Positions 55,709 to 63,810 of a stretch of DNA of 64,000 bases are shown here, one piece after another; within the stretch, counting starts at the first letter, position 1; every line of letters begins with the position of its first letter. Origin of the DNA: Onchocerca volvulus (lineage: Eukaryota > Nematoda > Chromadorea > Rhabditida > Onchocercidae); the NCBI GenBank assembly GCA_000499405.2, contig HG738137.1:10052768-10116767 (forward strand), given 5' to 3'. The position numbers and the translations under genes are program-made. The notes under the pieces were generated by a model. It was not told the DNA's origin. It saw nothing but the letters and a program-made list of their open reading frames with translations, and ran no database searches.

Positions 55709-58700
55709 GGTGTGATAATAATAAAGATAGTAATTATTATAGTGAAAATAATTATAATAATAACGCTTCCATAATAATGATAAACTGTATACCATAAATT
55801 GCTTTCCGAAGTTAAAAAAAGTCAGAATAAAAGTATATTCAATGGAGGAAAACGCAGGTATAAATAAAACAGAATGTTAGGACAGCATAAGAAAAATTTT
55901 ATGAAAAAAAAATTTTATTAAAACTTCGAAAAATTTTCAAAAGAGTCTCCAAATATTGTCGAATCACATTGTTAGCAATTACACATCTGCAGTAGTGCTG
56001 AAGGTATTTCGGCATTCTTTTCATATTACATTTGATTTTAGCAAATTTTGTAAGAAATAAAAAAAAGAAAGCAAAAACCAACAAAAATAACCAATCTTTT
56101 TGATTTAAAAAGAAAACAAGTTTGTCTTTAAATTACCCATATCAACAGTATAATTCAAAATATTTATCAAGTATTGTCTTCCAACGGGAAAGAAAGAATA
56201 TAGGTGATGCCGAGATATCACATATGGATGATTAGAACGGGAATTTGATTACATACCATTGATTTGTTAGATAAAAAAGGAGAAAATCAAAAAGGGGGTT
56301 GGGGCGAATAATTTTAAAAGTGTTTAAAATTCATCCTTCTGGAGAAATACAACATTTTCTAGAAACGAACAGATAAATTTCAATGGATTGTATTTGTTTA
56401 ACTATTAAATGCGATTTGGCGTATCTGTCACGAATGTAATATCTTTTAATTTCTTCTTAATAATTGTAATGAACTGAAATGAATTTAAATTAAAATAATT
56501 GAAAAAAGCATTAATTTGAAAATAGAGATGGAAAAGGAGAAGTCGATGATAAAATTCACCAAAAAAAATATAGGAATTATTTTTTATATTATGTTTGTTG
56601 TCAGATATTGGTTAATGATGATAACTTGAACTAATGCGATAGCAATGCTTTTCACTTCTATTAATGACCGAGATTTCTTGATCATTTTGCTACCATTTAT
56701 CACTATCAGTTTGCTTGATAAAAAAATTTGCCTTATTTTATTGCTCAAAATGATGTATAAAAATAACAATCTAATTCTTATTTTTTTCAAACAACGACAA
56801 AAAAACGGATATTATTTTCATTTAAAATTTCTTTCATTCTTTAATTTTTTCTTTCTCTTTTTTTCTTCCTTTTTCTTTTATATCTAAACTATCTTTTTAT
56901 TCATCTCTTTCTTCTTTTTATATTTTATTTTGCAGAGATATCTTTCTGATGAAATGGGTTACTACCATTGTGAGAAATAATTTTTTAGATTAAACTGCTT
57001 ATTTTAAGATACAAAGCTTTTCAAAGTTTAAGAATTTATAAAAATTGATTCGTAAATTTCTATCGAAATTTTTTTCTTGGCCTGAGAATGCAATGAAGCT
57101 GCTATATTCGGTAAACGATGATTAGGGGGAATTGTCGACATATTCTCAACATTCAATGAGCATGACGTCTCGCTTGCTTGAATGAAGCATAGACATTGAA
57201 TGTGTGATCCAGATGGGCCATTTTAGGTAAGCAGAATTACCGCTGTGAATGAACCAAATATTGAGTTGAAGTATATAAGTCTTCCGCTCATTTATGAAAA
57301 AATAAAATTTTTGATGAAATTTTAAAGAAAGTCTCTAAAAATCGACAATTTAATAAGATGGGAATAATCTAATCTATACAGCTAAAAATTACATATTTTT
57401 TTTAATAATGAATTGAAGCTGAGACCGTTTTGATACAAATTTGGATCAGATAACCAAAGACAAAAAAAATAGGATAATATATTTCGCTTGCAAGATTTCT
57501 TATGCTAATGCCATGATTTCTATTGTAATTAATTATTAGTTGAGATAAATTTAGATTTCAAAACTTTCAAAAACTTGAATATAAATTTCTAAGTCATTTT
57601 GCCACAAAATTTCAACGATGAGACGAAAAAGAATTCTTGGATGAAATGATGACAAGATAGTTAGTTTGAATGGTAAACAGTTATAAAATGAGTTGATGAA
57701 GCATGCAATAGAAAAGAGAAAAAAAAGAAAATTTATGCATAACTATGATAAGATTGATGATGACAATAATAGTGACAATGATAATATGGAGCAAAGTAGA
57801 AATCACAATATATTATACTATAAAATGTTTGTTTTTACGTCAAATATGCATTAAATTATTGATAATATCAATCCACTTAAATTAGATATTGTATCGTACC
57901 ATTTGTTTTGGTCAATAACTCTGATCAAAAGATTAAACCATCGGAAGGAAATTATATTAAATAATAGTCATAAAAATACTTTCGGATTAATTAAGTACGT
58001 TTCGTTGTAAATATCAAAGAACTATTTCTCCATTCTAACGAAGTTGCCAAAAATTTCAATATTGAGAGGGAAATTTAAATTTGAAATTACGATAGGGATT
58101 AGTTTAAATGATAGCTCAGCGGGATGCATTAATGACAGAAATTTATTTTATGAATGAATAAGTTGAGAGAATAAGGAAAAATGAATCAACAAAAATATCG
58201 AACCTTATAAACCAAAGAAGAAAAGCGACTAAATCGCGTGTAGTATATCGGGATAATTAGTAATTAAAGTTAAAAAATGAAGAAGAATTGGAGTGTGAAA
58301 ATAGTACGATTTATAGAAGATGATTGCAAATATGATCATTTCTTTCAAATAACTACGACCAACAGAAAAAGTGACAAAAAATATACAGTACATATAAATT
58401 GGATAGAATATTACCTTTTAAAATGAAAATTTTCCACGAATATATATTACATTGAATTTATTGATTTATAAATGCAATATGATAAGATGAATTTTATTTT
58501 TTAATACCAATTGATAATTATTACATATAAAATTTGGCAAAAATAATTTCGAAAAGAAAAAAAAAGAATAAATCAATATTGCTATGTAAAAGCATACTTT
58601 AAAAATGTGATGATAGAATAGCTATTAATATTATAACAATTTTAAGCCATATTTATAATAAAGAGCATAATAGAAAGTAAGAAGATATAGTTTTGTACAT

Positions 58701-61700
58701 ACCATAAGATTATTCTGAATTTAACGATGAGTTTAAAATTGCAACGAAAAAGTGAATTTAAATGAAGAAAGAAAGATAAGAATGCAAAATATTGTCTATC
58801 ATCGATATTATTATTAGTTTAATTTAAAGTTCAAACTTTAATTCAGTGATAAATGATAAATAAGCCGATCGATAAATGAGCGAACAGATAGATGATAGAT
58901 GAGCAAATTAGTGTGAAATAGAAGATTTCAGTGATTGGAACGATTATGCAGGATTTAGAGCAAATTACTAATGTGACGAGTGGATGAATGATTATTTAAT
59001 GCATTTCAATAGACACAAGTAATAGTTTTGTAAATGTACGGGGAAATCACTTTTATCCGCACTTTAACCCAGCATCACTCATTTTAAATTGATATTCCCG
59101 CATATTTACTCGCTCGAAATTCCTGAAATTATTTCCGTTTATTATTTACAATTTGTTTCTTTTCGCTATTATTATTCATGCATTACATGCTTCATTGTTA
59201 TTTATTATTATTGCTGCTATTATTATTTTCATTATTACTATTATTGTTATTATTATTAATTATCATTATTATTGTTATTATTATTATCATTAGCATTATT
59301 ATTGTTATTATTATTTGTCATTATTATTAGTTATTATTGCTTCATTTATATCTGCATTTGTATGCCAGTACTATTTATTTATTTGACCAAATTATTGTTC
59401 GCTCCTTCATCCATTGTTATTTATTTTTGCTAATCATCATTATTTTTTATGCATTGTTCATTTGTTATTGCTTATAAATCATACTTATTTGTACATAAAT
59501 ACTGAAAAAATAATAAAATTTACTTATGAATTATATTTGTTTTTACATAAGTATAATTCATGAAAAGCCAACAAATAAGTTTCGTTTCCGGATTGATTAA
59601 TCTATTTGTTCCTTTATTTATTGATTTTTATGACCCAACTAATCATTTATTCTTTTTGTCTATTTAATTGCTAATCTAATTTATTTATCTGTTAATAATT
59701 TATCTGCCTATCTCTTACAAATATTATTATCATACATAAACCAAAAAGTAGGCAATAAACGAAAGTTTAAAAAAGTTCATTCCTTTTTTAGTCAGCATTT
59801 AAATTAATAAATGGGAAATTGTTCAAACTAATTATTCAGTTAATCTCGAATCAACCTGACATTCATCTGATATATGCTTTGGTAGGCAATTTATGCAAAG
59901 GAACACATCAGAAGTTCAACAAATCGCATTAATGTAGCAACTAATAGTAATTAATAATGATAACAGCAACGACAATAACAATAAAAATAACAATTTCGAA
60001 TAATTTCAGATTATCAGTATATATCCAATTTTTGTTTAATATCTATGAATTAAAAAAATGCAAATTTCTAAAAAAAAAAAAAAAAAAAAAAAAAACTTAA
60101 CCAGAAATTAAAATATAAGAAGTTAATTAAAATGTTCGATTACTGGCCAACTACATCATCTTCTATGTTTTTGTTATTGTGGAAAGATGTGAAGAGAATT
60201 ATATTTTCAGTATTGAACTGAATTAACAATAAAATCGATTTCTCAGAAATATTCGGCAGTTTTTTTTTTTTTTTTTGTGTCATTTCGTACTTTTCATGGC
60301 CGAACAAAACTTCGCTTTTCCAACGCTTTTAGAAAATTCTTTTACTTTAGAATATTTATTATTTTTTTTTCTAAATATGCATGGAAATTTTTAAAATTAC
60401 AATTTGTTATATTAATTAATTACTAAAAAAATTAATGAAAAAAGAACCTTAACGATAGATATTTAAGCTCATTTTAATCGAAAAATCGTTACAGTGCTAT
60501 TTATGTCCATTTGCGTTTAATAAAATTATCACATGAAATAATTAGATGACCCTTGCTGACCTCATCATATTAATCATTCATCTCTTAAATTTCCATAACT
60601 ATAAGCGATGATGTTTGCATTATCGGTAGAGTAGCTCTCATCCGAAAATTAATAAAATTTTTGCATTAAAAATTAATTTAAATAAAAAAAATAAAAAACA
60701 TAAATCTTCTACTTAATATCTTAGCCTGAATCAAAATTTTGGCAGTTTGAATTTGGAACTTTTCAAAGAAATACAAATGATTAATAAATATTCATTCATT
60801 AATTTTATACATTGTAACAAATCAATTCTAATTTCTGTGCAACGCTTCATCATAATACTTTTTTAATAATATTTCATTCATCTCAAAGTTTCTTGCTAAT
60901 TTTTTCCTTTTTCTAAGCTTATTCTATGATATTTCATTTTTCACGAAATGGTGATTAAGTGAAAATTTTTGTATTAAATCAAAATTTATAATTTCATCAT
61001 ATTATCTATACATTCCATAACACTGATTGCCATTATTTGAACTTTACAATTTTTTATTAAATTTTATTAAAAACATACTGCTCAAATATTCACAAAAATA
61101 TTAAATTCTGATTCTATTCTGATTCCCTTTTATATATGATTAATTATTATTTGAATTAAAAAAAAAAAAAAGGTATTGCTAAGTCATTTATGTATTGACC
61201 GATGTTTTTTGTTCAAATTTTATTTTTTTTCTCTGAAAAAACTTTTTAAACGTTTTATAGAAAAAGCAAGAAAAAAAAAGAACATAATGTGAATTATTTT
61301 AAGTATTAAAAGAGTATTAAAAGTTAAAGTATTAAAAATAAAATGTTGAAATAATTAAACAACAGGTTTTTTATGTTGCTAACGTTTATAATCGAAAAGT
61401 ATATTATTTTAGAGTTTTTTTAAGTGTAAAAAATTTATAACCTTTAATTTAATCAAACATCTTTGAAGAATGAAAGAAAATGAAAGTTTTGATCTTAAAT
61501 ATAGAAAACTTGTTCTGCTATTTAAAGTTATTTAACTTAAAATCATAGAATAAAGTTTGAATTATTCAGGTTATTTGTAAGATAATCAACAGAAGAAAAA
61601 GATTTAATTTAATTTATGAGAGAGAAAATTTTCCGACAAATAATTGTGAGATTTAATAGAAAAATATTTCAATAAAAAAAGAAGGTATAATACGAAAAAA

Positions 61701-63810
61701 CAGATATATTCATCCCAAAATTGCTCGAAGTTTTACTTTTCAATGTTAAATAATAATATTTGTAGAATATAAATTAGTGCAATAAACGGAAGAGAAAATT
61801 TATCAAACTGATAATTGATAATTTTGCATGCACTTTGAAAAAAATGCAAACAATCAGTCATTCCAATACATTTTAAATTTGAAAAACATTAAAAGATGAA
61901 AGATTTGTGGAAATTAAAACATATAAAAACAATTGCAAATCACAGCCTATCATTCATTTTTTAGATGGCAAATATAAATTTTAATTTTCTTCGCATCATC
62001 AAAAGAAAGACAACGTGCAAGTTTATATCAGAATCATTCTTAAAATAATTTTAAAATCTTTATTTTTCCTTTCAATATTTCGCAAAAATTTCCTTTGTGT
62101 TTTTACAGAATATAAAATTTTTACATGTCAAATTATTGACGAAAAAAGTTCGCTTTTTCGGTAAATTTTTTTTACCGAAATATAGTCCATCATATTTAGA
62201 AACAGCATATTGTCAAGTAATATATCAAAAAAAAAAAAAAAAAAAAAAGAAAAGGAAAAAGAAGAGAATCGTTGGAACAGAAACTTGGTAGATGGTAAAT
62301 AGATATGATAAAGATTACTTTAGTAAGTAAAAAAAAAAAAAGTTCGATAAATATTAGGCATCCTAAAAAATATATTATAGCATAATTTTAAAGAATGTAT
62401 TATATTTGATTATATTTGGGAAAGTATCATGAAAAAAGAACCTTTGAAAAATGCTGACCTTGAGCTATCACAAATTAGCAAATGACTCTTAATTTTTTTT
62501 TCCTTCACAATTTCTCTCGTATTTTTCATGATGACATTCTGTGAAATTGGGATGAAAAAAAGCGCTTTACGGTATTTTTGAGAAAAATGAGTGCAAATTT
62601 TTCGATAAAATTCAATGAATAATGCGGAAAAATTTTTTCGAAATCATTTCTAATATATTATAAAACGATGAATTTCTTGTTTGAAATTGAGAAATTTTCA
62701 AAAATTTGCATCTGTAATAATATTTTAGAAATTTCGAACGAAAAAAAAAAAGAATTGGAAATTTTCGAGAAAAAAAGATTGAAACAGTTCTTAGCAATAT
62801 ATATTTTACCATGGGCAATACATTTTGTTCCAAAACAGCAGTTCATCCTGATATTTTCTTATATATAAATGAATATATCATATTTGAATATCTTCCTCAA
62901 AATTCATAGCTATTTCTAAAAAGTTATTCTATATTTAATAAAAACATTATAAAATATTTTACTTTTATTTTTTCATATATTTTATCATATTTTATATCAT
63001 CCTATTTCATCCTATATTAATTATAATGAGAAAAGCTAAATAATGTTTTGTTTCGAAGTGAATTTTAAATTGAAATTTTCAGCTTACCCACGCAAGCTCA
63101 TTTCCACGTGATGTGACACTATCTGAAAATGCCGAATAAGGCCGAGTTATTGGAAAAATTTTAGAACGTGGAATATTCGATCGTAACATTTCCATTTGAA
63201 TATTCAAATGTCCATCAATTTCATTGTCATTCGTATTTGTCGTTGGCAATCGCATAGATCTATTATTGGTGACAAAATTTCGGCATCTTTCCGAGCAAAT
63301 AGTGCAAAATTTTCGAGTTACATCTATCGGTGGCGTTCTTGTGTGAAAATATGCACGATGCCAATTTGTAAGTTGCAAATTTGTTCGAACTGATCGAGAT
63401 ATTGGTGCATTAACATAGGAGATACGTGGATAATTAACGCAAGATTTTGCGACTTCTTTTACTGGAAAAACTGTAGGAGATATTTTAGACCTGGTTAAAT
63501 AACAATTAACCTTGTCAACAGTTGGACAAATTGCTGCAACGGTTCTTTTTGGTCGAGTAATGATAGATGATGGCAATTTTGCTGTATATAAAGATGGATT
63601 ATAACTTATTGCTGATCGAAAATTGTTTTGAATTTTTCGTTGTAATGATGGGATAGAAAGAATTCTAGGATATCTAGAATTTATATGTGGCAATGTTTTA
63701 GCTTCCGATAGTAGTGATGATTTTTGAAATTGTTGTCGATGAAGAAGTTCAGAAGCATTATTGCTAATATAAGGAAGTTCAAATTTTACATGTTTCTCAG
63801 TTTTTTTCAT
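8814..63810 (-). CDS. tns-1: Tensin, full-length 29-exon model
   Basis: Focal-adhesion adaptor of the tensin family. The exons were assembled by hand from splice sites and phase. Summed length is 4,881 nt, 1,626 residues plus stop. Domain order: N-terminal extension 1-241; phosphatase-like domain about 270-425 with C-x5-R loop (Cys371 to Arg377); PTEN-type C2 about 425-562; disordered linker 563-1337; SH2 about 1355-1470 with FVVRDS around Arg1382; PTB about 1483-1620. This is the order of vertebrate tensin 1-3 and C. elegans tns-1. Family knowledge: the N-terminal half binds actin and membrane, SH2 binds phosphotyrosine, PTB binds integrin beta NPxY tails. The linker and exon 1 have no recognised domain. 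The start is the first ATG of exon 1; that frame stays open upstream to a stop at 63955-63957, so a further 5' exon is possible. Introns range from 122 bp to 12.7 kb; those not listed separately showed nothing beyond AT-rich sequence. The identity is secure; the exon 1 to exon 2 junction is the weakest link. Confidence 0.9.
9306..9415 (-). CDS. tns-1: tensin exon 28 (PTB, middle; unusual donor)
   Basis: The acceptor is attgcag (phase 0). It encodes [20 protein letters not shown] then [16 protein letters not shown], matching tensin [22 protein letters not shown]. The natural end, by homology to ...DPQERKW, needs AG before GC (gcatga), a GC-AG intron in phase 2. The nearest GT donor (gtatca) is 24 nt further on, at exon end 9282, in the same phase. 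It would insert eight residues, HEIYNILQ. Confidence 0.88.
9416..11345 (-). other. tensin intron 27
   Basis: 1.93 kb, mostly AT-rich. It holds the (CT)20 tract at 9780-9819 and a plus-strand exon-like block at 10970-11074. Confidence 0.8.
9780..9819. repeat. (CT)20 microsatellite
   Basis: Uninterrupted CT dinucleotides within tensin intron 27. Confidence 0.95.
11346..11479 (-). CDS. tns-1: tensin exon 27 (PTB, first part)
   Basis: The acceptor is attttacag and the donor gtaaaa (phase 0). It encodes [20 protein letters not shown] then QPVSVHFK, matching tensin ACNVLFINSVEMESLTGPQA and ATIVHFK. Confidence 0.96.
11954..12181 (-). CDS. tns-1: tensin exon 26 (end of SH2, SH2-PTB linker)
   Basis: The acceptor is aatttcag and the donor gttagt (phase 1). 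It encodes [19 protein letters not shown] then [18 protein letters not shown] and a tail ending LLQQGA, nearly identical in pattern to vertebrate tensin [19 protein letters not shown] and SIMPLALPCKLVIP. Confidence 0.97.
12816..12935 (-). CDS. tns-1: tensin exon 25 (SH2, phosphotyrosine pocket)
   Basis: The acceptor is attttcag and the donor gtaatt (phase 1). It encodes [18 protein letters not shown] then [21 protein letters not shown] holds the beta-B5 Arg that binds phosphotyrosine, and the [13 protein letters not shown] segment is tensin-specific. Confidence 0.97.
13909..13995 (-). CDS. tns-1: tensin exon 24 (start of SH2)
   Basis: The acceptor is tttttcag and the donor gttaga (phase 1). 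It encodes [20 protein letters not shown] followed by KPTISREE, matching the tensin SH2 entry sequence FWYKPEISREQA. Shared by both isoforms. Confidence 0.95.
14652..15678 (-). CDS. tns-1: tensin alternative first exon (short isoform)
   Basis: Starts at ATG 15676-15678 ([13 protein letters not shown]) and runs 342 codons to donor gtgagt (phase 1), the same phase as exon 23. It therefore joins exon 24 in frame and gives a 631-residue SH2-PTB protein. The codon immediately before the ATG is an in-frame TGA, so it cannot be read from exon 23 as a simple internal exon. A good acceptor (TTTTATTAG, exon start 15720) lies 42 nt upstream and may take a spliced leader (inference). The sequence is acidic and Ser/Glu/Asn-rich with no recognised domain. 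It is analogous in layout, not in sequence, to the short vertebrate tensin TNS4/cten. Use from an internal acceptor of this exon is possible. Confidence 0.8.
15679..20071 (-). other. tensin intron 5' of the alternative first exon
   Basis: 4.4 kb between the alternative ATG and exon 23, where the promoter of the short isoform would lie. I see no convincing TATA box, only the acceptor-like TTTTATTAG before 15720. It has GAT/ATG triplet tracts and no other gene. Confidence 0.6.
16555..16598. repeat. (GAT)n microsatellite
   Basis: Near-perfect GAT triplets. Shorter tracts of the same motif lie at 16694-16713 and 17109-17134. Confidence 0.95.
20072..20133 (-). CDS. tns-1: tensin exon 23 (linker, last before SH2)
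   Basis: The acceptor is gtttcag and the donor gtatgt (phase 1). It encodes [20 protein letters not shown]. The trailing G plus the first two bases of exon 24 make an Asp codon, so it joins SH2 in frame and skips the alternative first exon. Confidence 0.87.
20593..20741 (-). CDS. tns-1: tensin exon 22 (linker, [10 protein letters not shown])
   Basis: The acceptor is gattttaag and the donor gttatc (phase 2). It encodes [20 protein letters not shown], resembling the TPAFPVSPETP-type motif upstream of SH2 in vertebrate tensins (from memory). Confidence 0.87.
21162..21302 (-). CDS. tns-1: tensin exon 21 (Asn/Ser-rich linker)
   Basis: The acceptor is atttcag and the donor gtatcc (phase 0). It is 47 codons, Asn-rich then [19 protein letters not shown]. 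It is symmetrical in phase and so possibly alternative. Confidence 0.82.
21303..24328 (-). other. tensin intron 20
   Basis: 3.0 kb of AT-rich sequence with A/T homopolymers. No gene or structured element recognised; the frames present are poly-Lys or poly-Phe artefacts. Confidence 0.7.
24329..24436 (-). CDS. tns-1: tensin exon 20 (Asn/Asp-rich linker)
   Basis: The acceptor is gtttttag and the donor gtgagt (phase 0). It is 36 codons, [15 protein letters not shown] then [13 protein letters not shown]. Both ends are phase 0, so it could be skipped in frame. Confidence 0.84.
24617..24731 (-). CDS. tns-1: tensin exon 19 (proline-rich linker)
   Basis: The acceptor is aattatag and the donor gtaaaa (phase 0). 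It encodes [16 protein letters not shown], a proline/arginine-rich stretch that could bind SH3 domains (inference), then [11 protein letters not shown]. Confidence 0.87.
24854..25083 (-). CDS. tns-1: tensin exon 18 (linker helix, second half)
   Basis: The acceptor is ctgtag and the donor gtacgt (phase 2). It continues the helix across the junction (LLLE then [20 protein letters not shown]), then a polar linker ending [10 protein letters not shown]. Confidence 0.88.
25492..25657 (-). CDS. tns-1: tensin exon 17 (linker helix, first half)
   Basis: The acceptor is attgcag and the donor gtgaaa (phase 0). It encodes a charged helix, [17 protein letters not shown] then [12 protein letters not shown], predicted coiled coil by pattern. 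Vertebrate tensins also have a DWL...LLEEL helix in the linker (from memory). Without the donor the frame would stop eight codons later. Confidence 0.88.
25927..26055 (-). CDS. tns-1: tensin exon 16 (linker)
   Basis: The acceptor is tttttttag and the donor gtaaat (phase 2). It encodes [19 protein letters not shown] and then [19 protein letters not shown], with no domain. Confidence 0.86.
27551..27826 (-). CDS. tns-1: tensin exon 15 (linker with Ala-Thr repeat)
   Basis: The acceptor is tttcag and the donor gtaagt (phase 2). It starts [18 protein letters not shown] and ends KMLNKNTTY, both likely constrained. Between them lie Asn-rich sequence and a TATATAT run encoded by a hexanucleotide repeat (27621-27647). 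Confidence 0.87.
27621..27647. repeat. coding hexanucleotide repeat in exon 15
   Basis: TTGCTG repeated four times plus CTG on the plus strand, read on the minus strand as alternating Ala and Thr codons. Confidence 0.9.
27979..28061 (-). CDS. tns-1: tensin exon 14 (basic linker segment)
   Basis: The acceptor is ttttttag and the donor gtatgc (phase 2). It encodes [20 protein letters not shown] and on to LNDDAY. The KRRKTK cluster is the most basic part of the linker. Confidence 0.83.
28353..28514 (-). CDS. tns-1: tensin exon 13 (linker)
   Basis: The acceptor is tttcag and the donor gtatgt (phase 0). It is 54 codons of Asn/Thr/Ser-rich linker ending [12 protein letters not shown], with no domain. 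Its length is a multiple of three and both ends are phase 0, so it could be skipped without a frameshift. Confidence 0.83.
28515..30229 (-). other. tensin intron 12
   Basis: 1.7 kb, AT-rich with T-runs. No feature recognised. Confidence 0.7.
30230..30449 (-). CDS. tns-1: tensin exon 12 (linker, YDP motif)
   Basis: The acceptor is tttttag and the donor gtaaat (phase 0). It starts [20 protein letters not shown], close to a conserved short segment in the N-terminal linker of tensins, then [11 protein letters not shown] and an Ala-rich stretch ending WEDDIEK. Confidence 0.9.
31407..31553 (-). CDS. tns-1: tensin exon 11 (linker)
   Basis: The acceptor is tttag and the donor gtaatt (phase 2). It encodes a linker with [18 protein letters not shown], which contains candidate proline-directed phosphosites (inference). 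GC content is clearly above that of the flanking introns. Confidence 0.88.
32154..32248 (-). CDS. tns-1: tensin exon 10 (proline-rich linker)
   Basis: The acceptor is attacag and the donor gtaaat (phase 2). It encodes [17 protein letters not shown], whose PPLPPPKPR core is a plausible SH3-binding peptide (inference), followed by [10 protein letters not shown]. Confidence 0.88.
35678..35761. repeat. 21-bp minisatellite, four units
   Basis: Four consecutive 21-bp units of the form AGTATTAGTAGTACTACAAGC with scattered substitutions. A diverged fifth follows, and simpler TAC/TAG triplets precede it. Confidence 0.9.
38504..38543. repeat. perfect 40-bp palindrome
   Basis: Each 20-bp arm (TATCAATTTCAAATTACAAT and its complement) abuts the other with no spacer. 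Mismatch begins immediately outside on both sides. Confidence 0.97.
39838..39953 (-). CDS. tns-1: tensin exon 9 (linker)
   Basis: The acceptor is atttacag and the donor gtttgg (phase 0). It encodes an acidic Ser/Thr-rich linker containing [27 protein letters not shown] motif of this kind recurs in metazoan tensin linkers (from memory), but no domain is present. Confidence 0.85.
41692..41750. repeat. 24-bp direct duplication
   Basis: ATTGAATCTGAAAAATAGTA and the next four bases occur at 41692-41715 and again at 41727-41750, separated by an A-run. Confidence 0.9.
43650..43738. repeat. 89-nt poly(A)
   Basis: An uninterrupted A-run, preceded by AAAC/AAAT tetranucleotide repeats from about 43599. 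It could be a retroposon tail or tract expansion; no retroposon body is seen beside it. Confidence 0.9.
43790..43972 (-). CDS. tns-1: tensin exon 8 (end of C2, start of linker)
   Basis: The acceptor is ttttgcag and the donor gtaggc (phase 1). It starts [15 protein letters not shown], the last C2 strand (vertebrate VEFVFSYGP), then passes into a Ser/Asn/Arg-rich linker ending NFDKEEG. An 89-nt A-run (a T-run on the coding strand) begins 51 nt into the following intron. Confidence 0.9.
44797..45005 (-). CDS. tns-1: tensin exon 7 (C2 domain core)
   Basis: The acceptor is attatag and the donor gtaaac (phase 1). It encodes [12 protein letters not shown], then [13 protein letters not shown] and [11 protein letters not shown], the PTEN/tensin C2 strands (GDILLKC, VIFRVQFHTC and FGKEDLDDAF in vertebrate tensin). 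Confidence 0.95.
45286..45441 (-). CDS. tns-1: tensin exon 6 (start of C2 domain)
   Basis: The acceptor is cttcag and the donor gtatgc (phase 2). It encodes [11 protein letters not shown], then [11 protein letters not shown], then [13 protein letters not shown], matching tensin YVHYFSGLLSG, LFLHHVIMHG and LRIYQAMQPVYTS. Confidence 0.94.
46675..46758 (-). CDS. tns-1: tensin exon 5 (end of phosphatase-like domain)
   Basis: The acceptor is ttttag and the donor gtcagt (phase 2). It encodes a helix containing [13 protein letters not shown] followed by GQPSHKR, equivalent to tensin RFAMKRFYEDK and GQPSQRR. The intron before it (162 bp) is among the shortest of the gene. Confidence 0.92.
46921..47156 (-). 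CDS. tns-1: tensin exon 4 (phosphatase P-loop)
   Basis: The acceptor is attccag and the donor gtcagt (phase 2). It begins [11 protein letters not shown] and carries [18 protein letters not shown] and then [20 protein letters not shown]. The P-loop HCKGGCSR has the catalytic Cys (codon 46989-46991) and Arg of C-x5-R. Tensin 1 has Asn in place of that Cys, as recalled from the family. The general-acid WPD position reads WPE, so catalytic activity is uncertain. Confidence 0.95.
47157..49419 (-). other. tensin intron 3
   Basis: 2.3 kb, AT-rich. A minus-strand frame at 48669-48893 follows a TAG that could act as an acceptor, but it ends in a stop and interrupts a conserved domain junction, so it is not included. 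Confidence 0.6.
49420..49517 (-). CDS. tns-1: tensin exon 3 (phosphatase-like domain)
   Basis: The acceptor is tatttcag and the donor gtaaat (phase 0). It encodes [19 protein letters not shown] and on to SEHYK, aligning with the tensin stretch that begins VSFPRDCPEETYRKNL and runs to HGDKY. Confidence 0.93.
50307..50430 (-). CDS. tns-1: tensin exon 2 (start of phosphatase-like domain)
   Basis: The acceptor is ttctag and the donor gtatat (phase 1). The exon ends in LQYITERII, matching the YITERII start of the tensin phosphatase-like domain. Two ATGs lie 10 and 19 nt after the acceptor in the same frame, so a transcript could also start here if this acceptor took the spliced leader. Confidence 0.9.
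54647..54690. other. 11-bp perfect stem hairpin
   Basis: AGGTGACAAAG pairs with CTTTGTCACCT across a 22-nt pyrimidine-rich loop, in a relatively GC-rich patch. AGGTT and AACCT further out could extend it. It may be a small-RNA precursor or a protein-binding element. Confidence 0.4.
55646..55708. repeat. (TAA)21 microsatellite
   Basis: Uninterrupted TAA triplets in tensin intron 1. Confidence 0.95.
57149..57203. other. 10-bp inverted repeat
   Basis: ACATTCAATG and CATTGAATGT are separated by 35 nt that include TGACGTC, within the least AT-rich part of intron 1. Confidence 0.35.
59170..59340. repeat. imperfect TTA-rich tract
   Basis: Degenerate TTA/TTG triplets over about 170 bp. Confidence 0.8.
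63088..63810 (-). CDS. tns-1: tensin exon 1 (N-terminal extension)
   Basis: The first ATG is at 63808-63810; the exon ends in GCG TGG followed by donor gtaagc at 63087-63082, phase 0. It encodes 241 residues rich in Arg, Ser, Thr and Pro, with several Cys (CTICSERC near the end) but no domain I recognise. Vertebrate tensin 1 has no comparable extension; tensin 2 has a C1 zinc finger here, and the few Cys/His in this exon are too few to claim one. The frame stays open upstream to 63954 without an ATG. An acceptor-like TATATTTAG lies just before 63937 and could take a spliced leader or a further exon. Exon 2 also starts in phase 0, so the two join in frame across a 12.7-kb intron, but an unseen intermediate exon or a separate gene cannot be excluded. 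Confidence 0.65.

Larger units (their letters stand above)
50431..63087 (-). other. tensin intron 1 (if exon 1 belongs to the gene)
   Basis: 12.7 kb, the longest gap. No conserved exon found on either strand. It holds triplet tracts, two candidate hairpins (54647-54690, 57149-57203) and TTA-rich DNA at 59170-59340. A slightly less AT-rich stretch at 57070-57290 may be regulatory. Confidence 0.55.
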
